Made by a program: the position numbers and the translations under genes. From Apodospora peruviana (Eukaryota > Ascomycota > Sordariomycetes > Sordariales > Lasiosphaeriaceae), in contig JAUEDM010000001.1 in the NCBI GenBank assembly GCA_033439685.1, forward strand, positions 8,742,001 through 8,806,000: a stretch of 64,000 nt of DNA, written 5' to 3'. Below the pieces are notes generated by a model. That model was not told the DNA's origin. It saw nothing but the letters and a program-made list of their open reading frames with translations, and did no database searches. How positions within the stretch are numbered: the stretch's first letter is position 1; the number at the start of each line of letters is the position of its first letter. Shown here in pieces: positions 34,549 to 47,543 of this stretch.

Positions 34549-36827
34549 TCACTTACGCGCCTTAAATATCCACATAGGAAACCTCAACAGTTCTTCTTTC
34601 AGTCGGTACCATGACCGCCACATCAACCCACAGGCGTTTCGTTTCGACTTAAAAAATTGGAAGTATGTGACGAGAGCGCCAGACAAGAGATATGTCACGA
34701 GAGGCACAACGATGAATGACGGTATGAGCAGACTTGGGGTACCGACATTACCGTCGGGGCCCGGTTTGTTGAGGACAGGCAGCGCCCAAATGGCCTGGGG
34801 ATTTCGTTAGTTCACCGGGGTTCTTCTCCCTAACATGATAAAAATATGAAGCGCAGTGCTTGAAAACGTACAGTCATAAACCCTAACGGTGTATAGAAGA
34901 CCGTGATGATGGTGAAGACGTATACCGCACGGTTCAGTGCCATTCCCTTTGTGGCTTCGCGGAGCGAGGTCGCATTGAAGAGCTATACGAGGTCGATTTG
35001 GTTAGGAAAAGCAGCGAAAGAGGGGGAAAGAACGGAGGTGAGGGCTGGAATCGAAGGTTCATACCCCGTCCCGAAGGCTCTTGACCTCCTCGGTCTTGCG
35101 GTCAATTCGGTCCAACAGAGATTGTGCTTTCTCATGGACGGCGAGAGTTATCGACTCCCAATTATGCGACATGGCCCGTAGGTCCGCCTCATGGAATATC
35201 GGGTTGGGGCCCCTTGTTTGGAGCCGGGACCACTGCTCACCGAGGCCGTCCCAATTCTTGATCACGTCCTCGACCCAGTCTCTGCTAATTCGTAGGGTTT
35301 CCAGCACGGTGAAGTAGGTTTTGGATCGCTGAAAAGACTTGTCAAACATGAAATTGGTCCAAGTCTTGTCGTCAAAAGTCAATTCCATCTAGTAGTGAGC
35401 CGGGTCCGGTTAGCGTTTCTAAGTCGAAGGACAACCAGTACACTGAATATGGGGCCTACCTTAACCGAGACAACCTCATCAATCATTTCCAGGGTTGTCT
35501 TCCACCCATTATACCAAATGTCAACTTGAAGTACCATGACGGCCAGGAACTGGGCTACCCCAGTACATCTGCCGCATGGGACAATACCATGGGCGTCCCA
35601 ATCACTTCTGATGGGTAGGCGTACTTTTTCGTCGACGAGCGAGAGGATTTGGTACGGGGCATCGCTGGTCAGCAACATAGTCAAAATAGTCGACGAGCCT
35701 GTCTCGACTAGATAGTTGTGCCTCAGATCTCCACCATGATGCTCAATTTTTAGCCGTACTCTCTGCAACAGGATGTCATCCTTGGAGCTGGACATTTTCT
35801 CGCCGGGGTGAGCCGGGCGACGCAGTTGAGGTGGCTGGTAGCGGACGAAGTGACGCAGATGGAACTGGAGCACCATTTCGGGTGGTTGGCGGTTTAGACC
35901 CGACTTCTGAACAGCAGCCATGATATGGGCGCTCTCCAAATGGCCAAACGAGAAGATAAACTGTTTGAAGATGTGGTCCTCAAACCCGGGGGTGGAGATG
36001 GAGAATAGCATGCTGTATATCAAAAGCAAATCTTGCGGTCGTAGGTGTAGGCCTCTGTGGCGATCGCCAAAGACATTGTGCAAGTGCAACCATCCGCTTT
36101 CTCTTAGGCTGAGGGTCCTAGATAGTCATGCAGGATTAGCTGACGTGTCCCCAGCAAAGCTAGACATGAGTATAACTACCAGAGTTTTCCTTGGGCGGGG
36201 CGCTCAACCCAAATATCGAGAATCCCGTCTGGCTGTGAATAGGTGATGAAGCATTAGCATTGACTGTTACATATATACGGGCGAATATGTGTGACTCCAG
36301 CAGGAATAGGACCTCTCTCTGGACTAGATCAGCAAGATTGATACGAAGAAACTGAAAACACCAACCTCTGGCTGCCTGGGCGTAAACATCATGTCCGGAA
36401 GAGGATAGCCATCGCTGCCCTTAACAAACGCAATACCACCCAGGTTCTCCGGACGGTCAGAGCTCCAAGTGAACTTGGGGCCATCACCGTCGTCATCGTT
36501 GTCGGTTGAAAGTGTGCCGAACGCCTGGAACGCATGGGGGTAGGCTTCCCAAATTCTATTACTTAATTCAAGAACCCACGGAGCAGAGTTCTGATGTAGG
36601 TTGAAACACTTTCTCAATGAGGCAAACCGGGTGTTGGTTGGTGCTGAACTAATTAGAATATCTCGTGTCGTCGGTCCATCCCATATCTCAACTTCTTTCG
36701 CCTTCGAATTATTGATCTCCGGCCGCAAGTGGTCGTTCGAGGGCTCGGTGGATTCCATCAACAGAGGTGTCAGTTCGTTGATGGCCGTTACCAGGCTTTG
36801 CAGGACATCTTTCAATTTTGGGTCCAT
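34549..36827 (-). CDS. CorA-like membrane protein
   Basis: Six exons, minus strand: 36827-36366, 36232-36180, 36117-35460, 35388-35065, 34982-34872, 34794-34549. The phases match and give 617 aa. The first intron has an unusual GTTGGT donor but a good GCTAAT branch site. The long cytoplasmic part ends in an alpha-helical segment (SLLDRIDRKTEEVKSLRDG), as in the CorA stalk. Two membrane helices follow: AVYVFTIITVFYTPLGFMTAIWALP, which crosses the last intron, and SFIVVPLVTYLLSGALVTYFQFF. The GMN signature of true magnesium channels is absent, which is common in the fungal CorA-like group. Transport activity is therefore uncertain; the membrane topology is clear. Confidence 0.8.
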
Positions 36828-37057
36828 TTCGCGGTGTCGGGAGCGGCTGAATTAGCATATGCCTAGACTAGTCGTCACGTAACAAATATGGTCGATGTCG
36901 CACGCTAGGATGAGTTCTGACTTCTCATGCTGCGAGGATAGGGTACAATATTATAATGGAGAGAAACGAGCCACCTGAAAAGAATTTGGACCATTGCGAG
37001 GCAACCTGCTGGCCCGTGGATGTTCTCCAATTGATATGGCCTGATCTATCTGATGCC

Positions 37058-37190
37058 GATCCAATGGCTGCGCCACCGCTCGTCAATAAACTTGAAGCTC
37101 TCCTGGTGTCGAATGACAGGACTCCAACACGCCTCTTCACGCAGGCGCAGCCAGCCGGGCCCGGGCAGTGGTGTAACAATGCAATCTATC
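37058..37190 (+). repeat. Inverted repeat, left arm
   Basis: This segment is similar to the reverse complement of about 38990-39115. Shared blocks include CCAATGGCTGC, TCCTGGTGTCGAATGACAGG and CGCAGGCGC/TGCAGGCGC. The arms are diverged by scattered substitutions and small gaps and lie about 1.8 kb apart. Confidence 0.7.
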
Positions 37191-37359
37191 CTCCACACCA
37201 GCAGTCCCAGAACTCCAGAAGACAAAGCTACACCGAGTGGTTCTACCAACTGATACTTCACATGTGTCTAGTAAAGCGAATCTATTAAAAGATAACGAAA
37301 GCAAATACCTTACATAGGACCCTAAAGGGGGTGATATAAACGTGAAACACCCAGTATTA

Positions 37360-37670
37360 TTTTCCTGCCCCCAACACTAGTACGCCAGAATGTAACATTA
37401 CCACAACTACAACCACAACCTTCACTCCGAAATTTAACAACACCGCCACGAGCCGACCGATCGCCAAACCAACACCCAGTGACTCTCACAACCAATACTC
37501 TACATGTATACTTGCCTCTTCATATGCACAAGGCATACGTACCTTCGATACGACTTCCTCGCGACAATAATCCCAAATCGCAAAAGCTGATGACGCCATC
37601 CCATCGCTGCCGGAATCCCGCGTGCCCCATTTCCGCCTATCGATGTCTCTGGTGGCCTAACTACCTAAGG
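37360..37670 (+). repeat. Diverged direct repeat, copy 1
   Basis: Similar in order and spacing to about 40990-41285. Shared blocks include CCAACACTA, CAGAATGTAACA, AAATTTAA, ACTTGCC-CTTCAT, GCACAAGG and CCCCATTTCCGCCT. The copies differ by many transitions, suggesting an old duplication or element. Confidence 0.7.
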
Positions 37671-38989
37671 TAACTACCCAACTACTAAACCTTCACGCAT
37701 ACAACATATCAATATTCTTATTATCCACACCCGAAGTAAAACGCATCAACAAAAGTGAAGCTGTGTTTCAGTTTGATCAACCAAGACCTTGCTTACAATA
37801 GTGATACTTGGCACTGGGGCCACTGCTCACCTTGGAACCTAAATTTCTTGGAACCCCCTCCTGGTTTCGATACCAGTACGGCACCCCAACGCCATGGTGC
37901 GCTACCCTCATAGCCAATGGGGGGTGAAATGTTCCAAAAGCCTCGCCGAAATGCGCCGCGGACTTCCGGGATGCCACATGTTCTGGATGTCAACATGCCT
38001 GAGCTTTGTGCTGATTCTTTCTTATTCTCTGAGAACCAGCCTGATCGGCTGTTGGTGCGGTGGTTTGCCCACCATTTCACTAGCAGTCGGAAACTGTTCG
38101 TATACGTCAACACAGCAGCCCACTTTCTACTCGTACGGAATTTCGGTTTCGGTTGAAAAACCACAGCCAGCTTTACAGATCGCCAAGCACGTTTCTCAAC
38201 TCAACAGTATTTGGATCGAGCGATCTCTGTAGTACTGAAGGGCTGGACGGTGACAGTCTCGCACAATGCAGATCCAGAAGAGGCGGCTTGGTCGATCAGT
38301 CAACTCTCTCTCAAGCCACGACTGATGGCTTGGCAAATCTCAACCCTTCTTGGTCGGAGTCAATTAGACAGGACTCGCTTAAGCCGTTCTAGTTCGCCAC
38401 GAAATCGACGATTCATCCAGACTCGTGTTCTTCAATTGCTTTCGTCCAAGGTCTCGAAACCCAGGGTCTAATCACCAACAGTCATCTTGGTCTTGCCCAA
38501 AACTCGACTCTGCTTTTAGACACTGAAGACGAATAGTTTCATAGGCGCCAAAATATGGGGGCTCGATGCAGGTTCGCAAAGCTACACGTCACCGAGGGCT
38601 GGTAGACTTATCTTTGGGGGGGCTACGATGCTTCCAGCATTCAAGGGCCCCTTTTCAACTTCTCGGTTGCCATTGACTCCGGACGTGTCCAGACGGCTAT
38701 GTGCTCTAGAGGTTACGGTCTACAATATGGTTCTTTCGGTTTAAAACAAATCTTGGCATTTGATAGAGACCCAATAAGATCTTGTGTTGAACCGTAGGCC
38801 ACCAGGTCCCCCCTTGATGAAAATTCCTTGACTCACGCTACGACAACTATTCCGGTTCCCGGCGGACTGGAACAGTTTTGAGGTTGATATAGAGTTTTGT
38901 GGTCTTATGTGGTCTTATGTGGTCTGTTGAAGCTTCTGTTCATGTCGGTAGCTCTGTGATCTAAAGTTTGTAGGTTACTGGTGTGGAAA

Positions 38990-39115
38990 TATGATTGGAT
39001 CGTACACTGCCCCGAGTATGGCTGGTGGCGCCTGCAAGAGACGTGTTTGGGGTCCTGTCATTCGACACCAGGATAGTGTGAAGTTGACGGGCGGAGGCAG
39101 CCATTGGGATCGAAG
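38990..39115 (-). repeat. Inverted repeat, right arm
   Basis: Reverse-complement partner of 37058-37190. It ends about 110 bp before the decayed membrane-protein gene. Confidence 0.7.
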
Positions 39116-39223
39116 ATCCCGCAGGTTCCCGCCCAGAGGTCCGAAATTCCTTTTATGTGGCTCGATTCCCTCCTTATAACCTCGTAACCCATCCTTAAGT
39201 CCCCGAGAAACAGGTGCCGAGCC

Positions 39224-40615
39224 TTGCCACACATATCCTGTTCAACACATCCCACCAAGCCCAGCGTTATCCTCATCGTGGGCCGAATACCCCTGAATCC
39301 TGCCATCGTCTTACTGACGGGCATCATACAAGTCGTCAGCGCAATTGTCTTCCACCCCAACTGCACCATTCCGCCAGAAGGGGTGACCTACGTCTCCGGC
39401 GCCAATGTCCGCTCGACGCTCAACATCGTCTGGAGCTCTCTTACCACGATTTTCCTCTGCACCTGGACTGTGCAGCACCTTTCAATCCCGAAGCAGAATC
39501 AGGTTGGCTGGTAGAAAGCGCCCCTCCGCAAACTGAAATGGATGATGGTCATGGTCATTGCGCCAGAGTACATGGTCGGCCAGGCGTTGGCGGACTGGGT
39601 CGCCGCGTGCATGTCAGAGATGTGCCCGGATATGCAGCGTCATGCAAAGGCTTCGGGGACAAAGTGAACATTGCGGCATGCCTTTTATTCGAATATGGGA
39701 GGCTTCGTCTCGCACGTGCACGACTGCTCCCTCAGTGCTGGTGCTGGGTGTAGTTGCGGGAGGAAACAGGACATCAACAACAACGGTTCTGGCATGCCAG
39801 GCTCGAACATCGGCGACACAACTATCTCATCTATTACCTCGAGCCAGCCGAACAAGGGCATTTGCTGTCCACCTGCCGCCCTGAATGCCGATAAAGACCT
39901 TCTCATGACTCGGATACGAAAACGAATCTTTTGCCGCAGCGACACGAAACCTCATTTGTGGGAGGAGTCACTGGAAGACCTTAAGTGCCGCTTCGGCAGA
40001 GAGCCTGACGGTAATTCTGCGTCAGAAGAACGTTATCTTGACTTTCCCTTTGCCGTCGATTCCGCGCAGCTTTGTGTGCTTCTCAGCAACTGGATTATCA
40101 AGGAACTCCCATCTATATGCGAGAAAGGTATCAGCGATAAGAGCAAGGAAGACATTGTAGTCAAACTTTTTGCACTTTTGCAGGTTGTCCAACTGCTTGT
40201 CCAGCTCACCACTCGCAAAGTTGCTGGACTTCATATAACACAGCTCGAGGTTGCCGTCCTAAGCTTTGCGGTGTGCACCTTTCTCATATACCTCCTGTGG
40301 CTCGAGAAACCGAAGGACGTAAACGTCCCGATGGACATCTATGCCTACCACGCCCCGGAAGAGCCTGAAGATGAGCAACTTTACTTGCTAGGTGTAATGA
40401 GCCATGGCTTCTTTGAGAACGCGTTTGATGTCGGATTTGAGAATCTCAGAACGTCTCGGCTGAATGATGCCATTAACGTCGAGGCAATTCTTGGAAACAT
40501 GCCTGTTATGGATTGGAATATAAGTAGCGAAGAGATTGGATTTGCCATTGGCAGTATTGCTTTTTTTGCGCCTGTCATTGCATTGTTTGGAATTTTCCGT
40601 TTCCTACGGTGGTGA
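39224..40615 (+). pseudogene. Decayed fungal integral membrane protein gene
   Basis: One frame runs from 39224 to the final stop at 40615 and encodes a recognisable protein of the uncharacterised fungal family with WSSLTTIFLCTWTVQHL, RKLKWMMVMVIAPEY, LRHAFYSNMGGFV and, near the end, ITQLEVAVLSFAVCTFLIYLLWLEKPKDV. It is interrupted by TAG at 39512-39514 and by TGA at 39668-39670. The TGA stands where homologues usually have Trp (KWTLRHAF), so it is a G-to-A change; the TAG is also one transition from CAG or TGG. No ATG starts the frame. Sequence between and after the stops is otherwise intact, so the damage is recent or only partly effective. Confidence 0.65.
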
Positions 40616-42303
40616 GCGAACACTGTGGAGGGTATGCAGTACTCTTTCAACTTTGGTTATTCCGTGTTTACTATTTCACCTTGATCCTCCACAGTCACTT
40701 CTTCCGTAGAGGCTCCAGGCTATTATTGTATGTCTTTACCAAACGACCTGTTTCGGGGGGTTCTTACCTGCTTTATTTTCTTTGTCAGCTCTTCATCCTC
40801 GTCGAAGCCGTTCGGTCACTTTTCCACCTCCCCTCGACGGCGTTCATCTCAACATGGTCGGCCGAAATTCCACATGTTGGGTGAAAGTACCAGCTGTACC
40901 TTCCAAAGCCGTATTTGAACAAAAAAAGACGTACTATTAAACCAAATATAAACCTGATATTTATTTTACTTAAAAGGATATGTTAAGCTTAACACCGCCA
41001 CCAACACTACAACAGAATGTAACACACCACAAACATAACAGTACCCCTAAATTTAATACCACTATCAGCTATGTGTCCGAACGCCAACCAACATCTGGTG
41101 CTTCCAACTACTAATATTCTACATGTGTACTTGCCCCTTCATGCACACAAGGTGTACCTGAGTGACCACGATGACCTCCCCGCGACACTGATCCAAAATC
41201 ACGAAAGATGTCGCCGCCATCGTCACCGCTGCCAAAACCCTGTCGTTCCCCATTTCCGCCTGGCCCTATCTCTCTAGGTGGTCTAACTGCCTAACCTTCA
41301 CGCATGATACGAGCTATCAATGTCCTTCCAGTTACCCACACTACCAAGTAACTGTTGAATATATCGAAGTAGGACTAGTGGGTCTGATCAGCCAGCTTGT
41401 GACACCTTACCTGATCAGGCTCTCCGAGCCTCTGATCAGGGGCCGGTATATAAGATATTTTTAGTTACAATTCAAGCACCTTCATTTCTAATTTGTACCC
41501 AAAACTACCTACCGATTTTACCTGCTCCGCACATGGGCCAACGAGCCTGCGGCGGCTCGAGTTTGGTCCACGCAGTACTTACTGCAAGGTCCTACTCGTC
41601 TTTAATATGCTCCGCTACCATCGGCTATCGCAATTACTTTTGCTGGCTTAATAGTAACCGCCCAAACATAACGACATACCGTCCTAACATCGTCGGGGAG
41701 GCACAAACAACCACTATCGCATGCCAGCCAGTTGGACCCCGGACCGGCGCAGGGCGGCTTCTTCCAAAGGTAGTTTTCCAGCCCACAGATCTGGTCCGGC
41801 TCCGCAGGTGGCAAGTCTATGATTCCGGCCGGCGCCACGGCTCTCGCAGACCCCACGGAGTCTTGGGCCGGTATCCATAACTCAGGATTCTTCCATCCGG
41901 CAATGCCCGGTCTTTTGGACGTCACGCCTCACAGGCTGAAAGAATTTACCTCGCTTATACGAGTGGGTGAATGCTGGAACCTCGGGATTAACTGCGGTCA
42001 ATAATTATCTGAAAGCGAAGCGTGAACAGCGAAGCAATTGTTCTGTGGTGGATACTTGCTTACATCACCCCTTCCTAATCCATATCTGTTTGGAACCATT
42101 TCTGTCTGTCATAGTGTGCTGTCCTGCCTAATATCAAGTACCATATCCAATCAAAGCAGAATTTCGCTCCAGGTTCTCTGTGGGGAGAGGTGATCTTCGC
42201 TTGCATGAAAAAAATACAAAAGTTACTCGCCCCCGCCCGGTTATAGTAGTCAATCTCGGTGCTCCCTCTTCCTCATTAAACACTCCTCAAAGTTCCATAG
42301 GAA
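40616..42303. other. Intergenic with repeat copy
   Basis: No gene recognised apart from the second copy of the direct repeat. TGATCAG-containing motifs recur three times at about 41386-41436 just before a TATATAAG sequence. Confidence 0.4.
40990..41285 (+). repeat. Diverged direct repeat, copy 2
   Basis: Partner of 37360-37670. The two copies flank the decayed membrane-protein gene and the inverted repeat, 3.6 kb apart. Confidence 0.7.
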
Positions 42304-43435
42304 TTAATGCTTCCTGACGTAGAGCTCCACTGGACCTATGTTGAAGTGGGGAGGAAACTCGATCTTGTCGTAGTCTTCCAGCATCTTGTCCACTCTAGCC
42401 GAGTCGGGGTCGGTACTATCGATGCTGTTTAGTTGGATCATGTTAGTGCGCGATGACGAACAAGTGGTGTCAACTTGCGGTCGATCCAAGTACTAGTACT
42501 TACTATGTCCAGCCTGTTTCCATGCTCGGGTCAAGCTTGACTAGTCTCGGATACCAGATTATCATGGCAGGCCGGGCAATGTCGGCAATGATCTGTTTGA
42601 CTGGCACATTAGGCGAGATCGAAACAACCACGCTGCCCTCATCAACTTCCACAAATCCCATAGGGTCTTCGAGGACGCGAATTCCTAATGATTCCAGAAT
42701 CTGCTTCTCGTTCTCGTTATAGATGGGGTCCTGTGAGTAACACTCAATTTGACGGCCGTCGTTGGAGAAGGCTTCCCGGAGGGTCAAGAGTAGCAGGTGC
42801 TGGCTGATGCCTCGATGATCGAGTTCCGCGCGCGCGACTGAACACAACGGGCCACATGCGAGTCCAATGACCTTGGTCAGAACAGGAGGAGGGTTGATAG
42901 AGGCAAGCGTCCGCCGTAACCGACCGTAGTATCCACTGGCTTCCCATTTTGTCTTGACGAAATGGAAGCCTTCGTTTAGATACTCAACGGACGTCGCTGG
43001 AGGGTTGTCAGGACCTTCGGAACTTGTTCGTCGGTTGGGCATATATGACTTGAATCCTATCGTGAGCCAAGGTTGATCCCCGCGTGGATCGAACCATCCC
43101 CAGAGACCCTCAAGCTTTTGTATTGACAGGTATTCGATACGAAACTCCAGGACAGGTTCGTGATTGCAAACCTCGCAGCGGACGTCACTGCCATTGAAGC
43201 CTCTCAGGATGACTTCATGGATCCCAAACCCGCGTCTTCGACACTCATCTTGCACCTGCGCAATATACCTGAGGTTCTCTTTGGTGAACAGAGGGACCCC
43301 GGCGGCGTACAAGGCCCGAATCTTCGTGATGGCCTTAATACCAGTCATGGCTTCGACCTGTGCAGACCCCAGATCCCCAACGGGAATAAAAGTTGTGACA
43401 TCGTCTTCGACAATGTCTTCTTGATCGGACTCCAT
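42304..43435 (-). CDS. SRR1-like domain protein
   Basis: Exons (minus) 43435-42504 and 42424-42304; a 79-nt intron with GTAAGT joins in phase 2 at Tyr, giving 350 aa. The SRR1-like core is in the C-terminal half: KVIGLACGPLC, the HLLLLTLREAF segment, CYSQDPIYNENEKQILESLGI, VLEDPMGFVEVDEGSVVVSISPN and DIARPAMIIW. SRR1-like proteins occur in plants (light and clock signalling) and yeast (Ber1); in filamentous fungi the role is largely unknown. The N-terminal 100 residues contain a CEVC motif. Length and motif order are normal for fungal members. Confidence 0.8.
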
Positions 43436-45814
43436 GTGCGTTGCACGAGGGTGTCGACTTCGTCAGCGACGTGGCCGATCAAGGGATGCCTCACGTCAGG
43501 CAGGGATTCCGTAACGATGGTTCGTGAGGGGCTGGTGGCGATCGCGCCAATTGTCTAGCACTGGACTCGGACGGGCAAGAATGAAGATAAGACTGCTGAA
43601 AAGTGTGGCCAGAGAGAGCTTGGATTGAAGAGTTGGACTCGTCTCGAAAATGTGCGAAGTCGTTGTCACTCGCTGGGTGGTAGTAGCCGGAGGAAAGTGA
43701 CCAGCTGCAGCGCTCCCAACGGCCAACGCGTGTGCTGGCTGCATCCTGCCGCAGCAGCGCACACAAGAACCATGGAAAGAATGGTCAGATTATGCGGCCA
43801 GAACCAATGGGAAAGTCATGCGAAAGCATCTCTCCCTCTGGCAGGACCTCGCTGGGACACTACCGCTTAGTCACTGCCTTGGAGATTGAGGGGCAAACAA
43901 AGCTGTCTGGGGATGACAGGGAGGAGGGGAAGCTTCTTGGGGGTCACTGGCCATGCTGCCGAGGGTGCTTGAATTGTTCGCGGCCATCGTGGCCCCTTCC
44001 CGAGCTCGTCTGTTGTGTCTCAGGAGGTCGATGAGACGAGGTAAGACCAACGCACTCTCCAAGATGGGCCCAGACGATCTGGTGTAATCCCCGGACGGAA
44101 GTCCGACATTGTCTGACCTTTGTTCATTTTTGTGCGTGTAGGACAGCGGCAAGGCACTTCAACTCTGGACTGTGGACGGCGAGGTGCGGTTGTGGTGTGA
44201 CCAGCCAGATTGGTGGTGATGCGATTCGCGTTGTTTGTGATCATCAACCCCCAATTGACATGCACGTGGAACCGGCGCGAACTTGGGCAGCACCGCATCA
44301 GGCGCGCCATTAGTATTTCTGCCTCTGAATTGCACCGGGATCGGGATGCAATGATAGTGACGGGATTTAACGAGGGAAGAAGTTGATGTCGTGGACTCAA
44401 TCGGCAGGCGCGAATGGAATAGGGCCTGGAACGGTCGGTTGGTGATTGTGGACGATCGAGATAGAAGAAGTGGAAAGAGCTAGCGAACGAGACCTGGCAT
44501 GGCGATGTGTGACTGCCTGTTTTCAAGTACACTGCAGGTCACACCACTCCACCAAGATTAGGCAGTTCGGGCAGCTCAGGTAACCCCGGGCCGTACACAT
44601 GACGTGATAAACGTGCGAGATGCCTTACCTAATGCCTGGGTCGGTCTTTCCATCCCTTCTCCTGATCGCAGGCGGTGATCGATCTCCACAAAATCGGCAA
44701 TCACCCCTTCCTGTCAAGCACAAAACTCCGATGGCAACAGCTAAAAAGGTTCAGGTCTGCAGTCCCGTTCTTTACCAAGATCGAATCCGGCCCGGGGGTG
44801 TGTCTCGGATCGGGTTTGTCGGCGACAGGCCTGTCACTCGGCTTTCTGGAAATCGCTTCCCGGACTGAGACATGCCTCTGCCTCCTGCAGCTTCCCATTG
44901 ATCAATCATCAATGGCTTCTACGCCAAGCAACCCTGGGCTGGCAGTTGGACAACGACCGCGTACCTACCTAAGCGCCAGCTGTCAACCCATGCCTCCCTC
45001 GTGACCAGCTAGAACGGCAATCGCAGCATTAATCTGAGCCCGGACGAGGTGGCTGACTCCTCCTCAGAAGTGTCGCTAAGCAGCTGCCGACAGGAACGAA
45101 CAGACACTAACGAGTCCTAAGTCCAGCCCAAACCCAATGAATGCATCTTGACTGAACAGGGTTTATCGACCTGTCAAGCCTTAAGCAAGCTGAGGAGCTC
45201 TGGACTGCCTACGCCAATGCTGCCAAGATCCGGGGTAGCCAGGTTCGTGGATCTCGGGAGAAGTTACCCACATGCTTTGCTAACCACCACCGCCACGTGC
45301 ACAGATGCTACGCTCTACAACCTTATCAGTTGCATCGAGCTCGTTGCCACTCCTCTTTCAGCCTTTAATTAATGGGGTGCTCGGTCTCAATCTAGCCTGG
45401 AAGAAGTCCGACCCTGGCAACCCACCCCCGCTCCCAGTCAGGCCTTGGCATGCGTGCTCGAACAGCCTGAACGGTCGAGCCAGCGATGGCGCCCTCTTTT
45501 CGCCTTCTCCGCATGGGAAATGGACGCCAAGAGCTTGTTGCTTTTCCTGTGTCTTTCGGCATTTCGGAGCTTGATTGCATGGAAGCGGATCAGGGTCGTA
45601 TAAGCCTGCCTTCACGTGGGATTGACTTGCAGACCGGCCACTGGCAAGCATGGCAGGGTAATATAATCATAAGAACGCGTGAACCCCGGGGGACGGAAAC
45701 AAAACTTTCTCTTCGCAATCCAGAGTGACTTTTCTCTGGTGTTGTACGACCATCACAACACTCACCCGGGTTCCGGAGACGAACAACCCGAACGAGCACA
45801 GCCAGGTCCTTACC
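43436..45814. other. Long intergenic region upstream of the transporter
   Basis: 2.4 kb with no supportable gene. Short frames near 44020-44532 and 44620-45004 lack motifs and conflict with one another. It probably includes the promoters of the SRR1-like gene (minus) and the transporter (plus). Confidence 0.45.
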
Positions 45815-47543
45815 ATGGCCGACAACAACGAAACGTGGAAGGCCCATTGGCGGTGCTTTTTGGCCTGTGGCATCATTGTTCTCTCGCCCTTTCAATATGG
45901 CGTGGATTTCGGTCTCATTGGTGGTCTGCAGGCTATGGTTGGGTTTCTCAAGGTTAGTGACAGACAGGCTCGATCCGAGAGCTGGCAACAAACACGTGCA
46001 TCTTGCTGACAGCAGCATTGCTTCTCATTAGATCTTTGGCCACCCAGCTCCACACACGCCCCTTGGGTGGAATCTCGATACCATGCGACAGCAACTCATC
46101 TCATCCCTCATGACCCTCGGTGCGTTCATCAGCTCGGGAACGGCGGGTGTTGTGGCCAGCAAGTTCAGCCGCAGACAATGTTTATGGGTGGCATGCCTAC
46201 TGTGCGTGGTGTCAAATGCCATCATGATGGCCACCGAGAACATTGGCGCACTATACGCTGGACGGTTTCTCATCGGACTGGCCAACGGATACTTCATGAC
46301 ATTCTCCCAGCTGTACATCCAGGAGAGCAGCCCGGCCAAGTACCGCGGTTGGTTTCTCACCATCTTCCAGTTCTTCACTTCTTTCGGCACCCTCATCGGT
46401 ACCATCATCGATTGGGCCACAGCCAAGAACCTCGACAAGTCGGCCTATCTCATTCCCCTGGGCATGATCTATATTGTTCCCGTCTTCCTGACAGTCGGCA
46501 TGTTCTTCATCCCAGAATCGCCACGCTGGCTGATCCTGCAGAACCGCGACGCTGAGGGTCTCAAGGCGTTGACATGGCTTCGCCCCAATGGAGCACCAGT
46601 CGAGGACGAGGCCAAGGAGATCCGTGCCGCCATCGATAAGGAAATCGAGCTTGGAAGCACCATCAGCGTCCTTGACATGTTCACCAACCCCATCGACAGG
46701 CGCCGGACCATCCTGGCCGTTTGCGCCGTGACTCTCCAGGCTGCATCCGGGTCTATGTTCATCATCGCTTACAAGGCCTACTTCCTCACCATGGCCAAGG
46801 TCCCTAACCCTTTCGCCATGAGCAACATCCTTAGCACCATGGGAATCGTCGCCATTCTGTTCAACTCTCTCATCGTTGTCCGCTGGGGTCGCCGCCGCAA
46901 CATTCTCATGACCGGTCTGGGTGTGTGCGGTGTGTTTCAGCTCATTATCGCCGTCGTCTACGATAAGCGACCAGGCGAGACCTCGACCGGCAACGTCCTC
47001 GTTGCGTTTACTTGCTTATATATGATGAGCTACAACGGCATGATCTCGTCCTACGCATGGCTTGCCGGTGGTGAGATTCCGTCTCAGCGCCTGCGCAGTT
47101 ATACCTTTGGCATGGCTGCGGCCGTGGGCTTTCTGTTTGCGTGGCTTACCACATTCACGGCGCCGTACTTTATCAACCCGGATTCGCTGGACTGGGGCCC
47201 GAGATACGGATACATCTGGTTTCCGTCGTGCGTGGTCGCGCTGCTCTGGGTGTTCTTCTTCTTGCCTGAGACCAAAGGGCGGACACTGGAGGAGATTGAC
47301 GAGATGTTCGAGGCGCGGATCCCGGCTCGCAAGTTCAAGAATTACGTCTGTGTCGGCCATGTTGTGCCGGCTCACAAGAGCGCCGAGGAGCTGGAGAGGC
47401 CTGCTTCGGGATCGGAGAATGAGAAGGTAATTGATATTTGCATGCATTCATTTCTGTGTTGGTGATGTTTCTTTTTCTTGTGCTAACATTTGATGTTCTA
47501 GGCTACTTCTCAGGTACAACACTCCGAAGTGAAGGATGCTTAG
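45815..47543 (+). CDS. MFS sugar transporter
   Basis: Exons 45815-45952, 46032-47426 and 47502-47543, introns of 79 and 75 nt, all in phase 0, giving 524 aa. Twelve-helix plasma-membrane symporter of the sugar-porter family. Motifs: FQYGVDFGLIGGLQAM in helix 1 (usually a D-x-G-x-x-x-G stretch), GRFLIGLANGYF, QESSPAKYRGW, PESPRWL after helix 6, and PETKGRTLEEIDEMF after helix 12. Codon use is strongly biased to C-ending codons, suggesting good expression. Similarity in build to fungal maltose or lactose/hexose permeases is clear, but the substrate cannot be named. The last exon is only 42 nt. Confidence 0.92.

Larger units (their letters stand above)
36828..39223. other. Repeat-derived intergenic region
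   Basis: No intact gene. It holds one arm of a diverged direct repeat and both arms of an inverted repeat, listed separately. Open frames here are short. Confidence 0.5.

Noticed and set aside
41386..41436. Three TGATCAG motifs as an operator or transposon end
   Set aside because: Short palindromes in an AT-rich spacer with no linked gene or matching partner.
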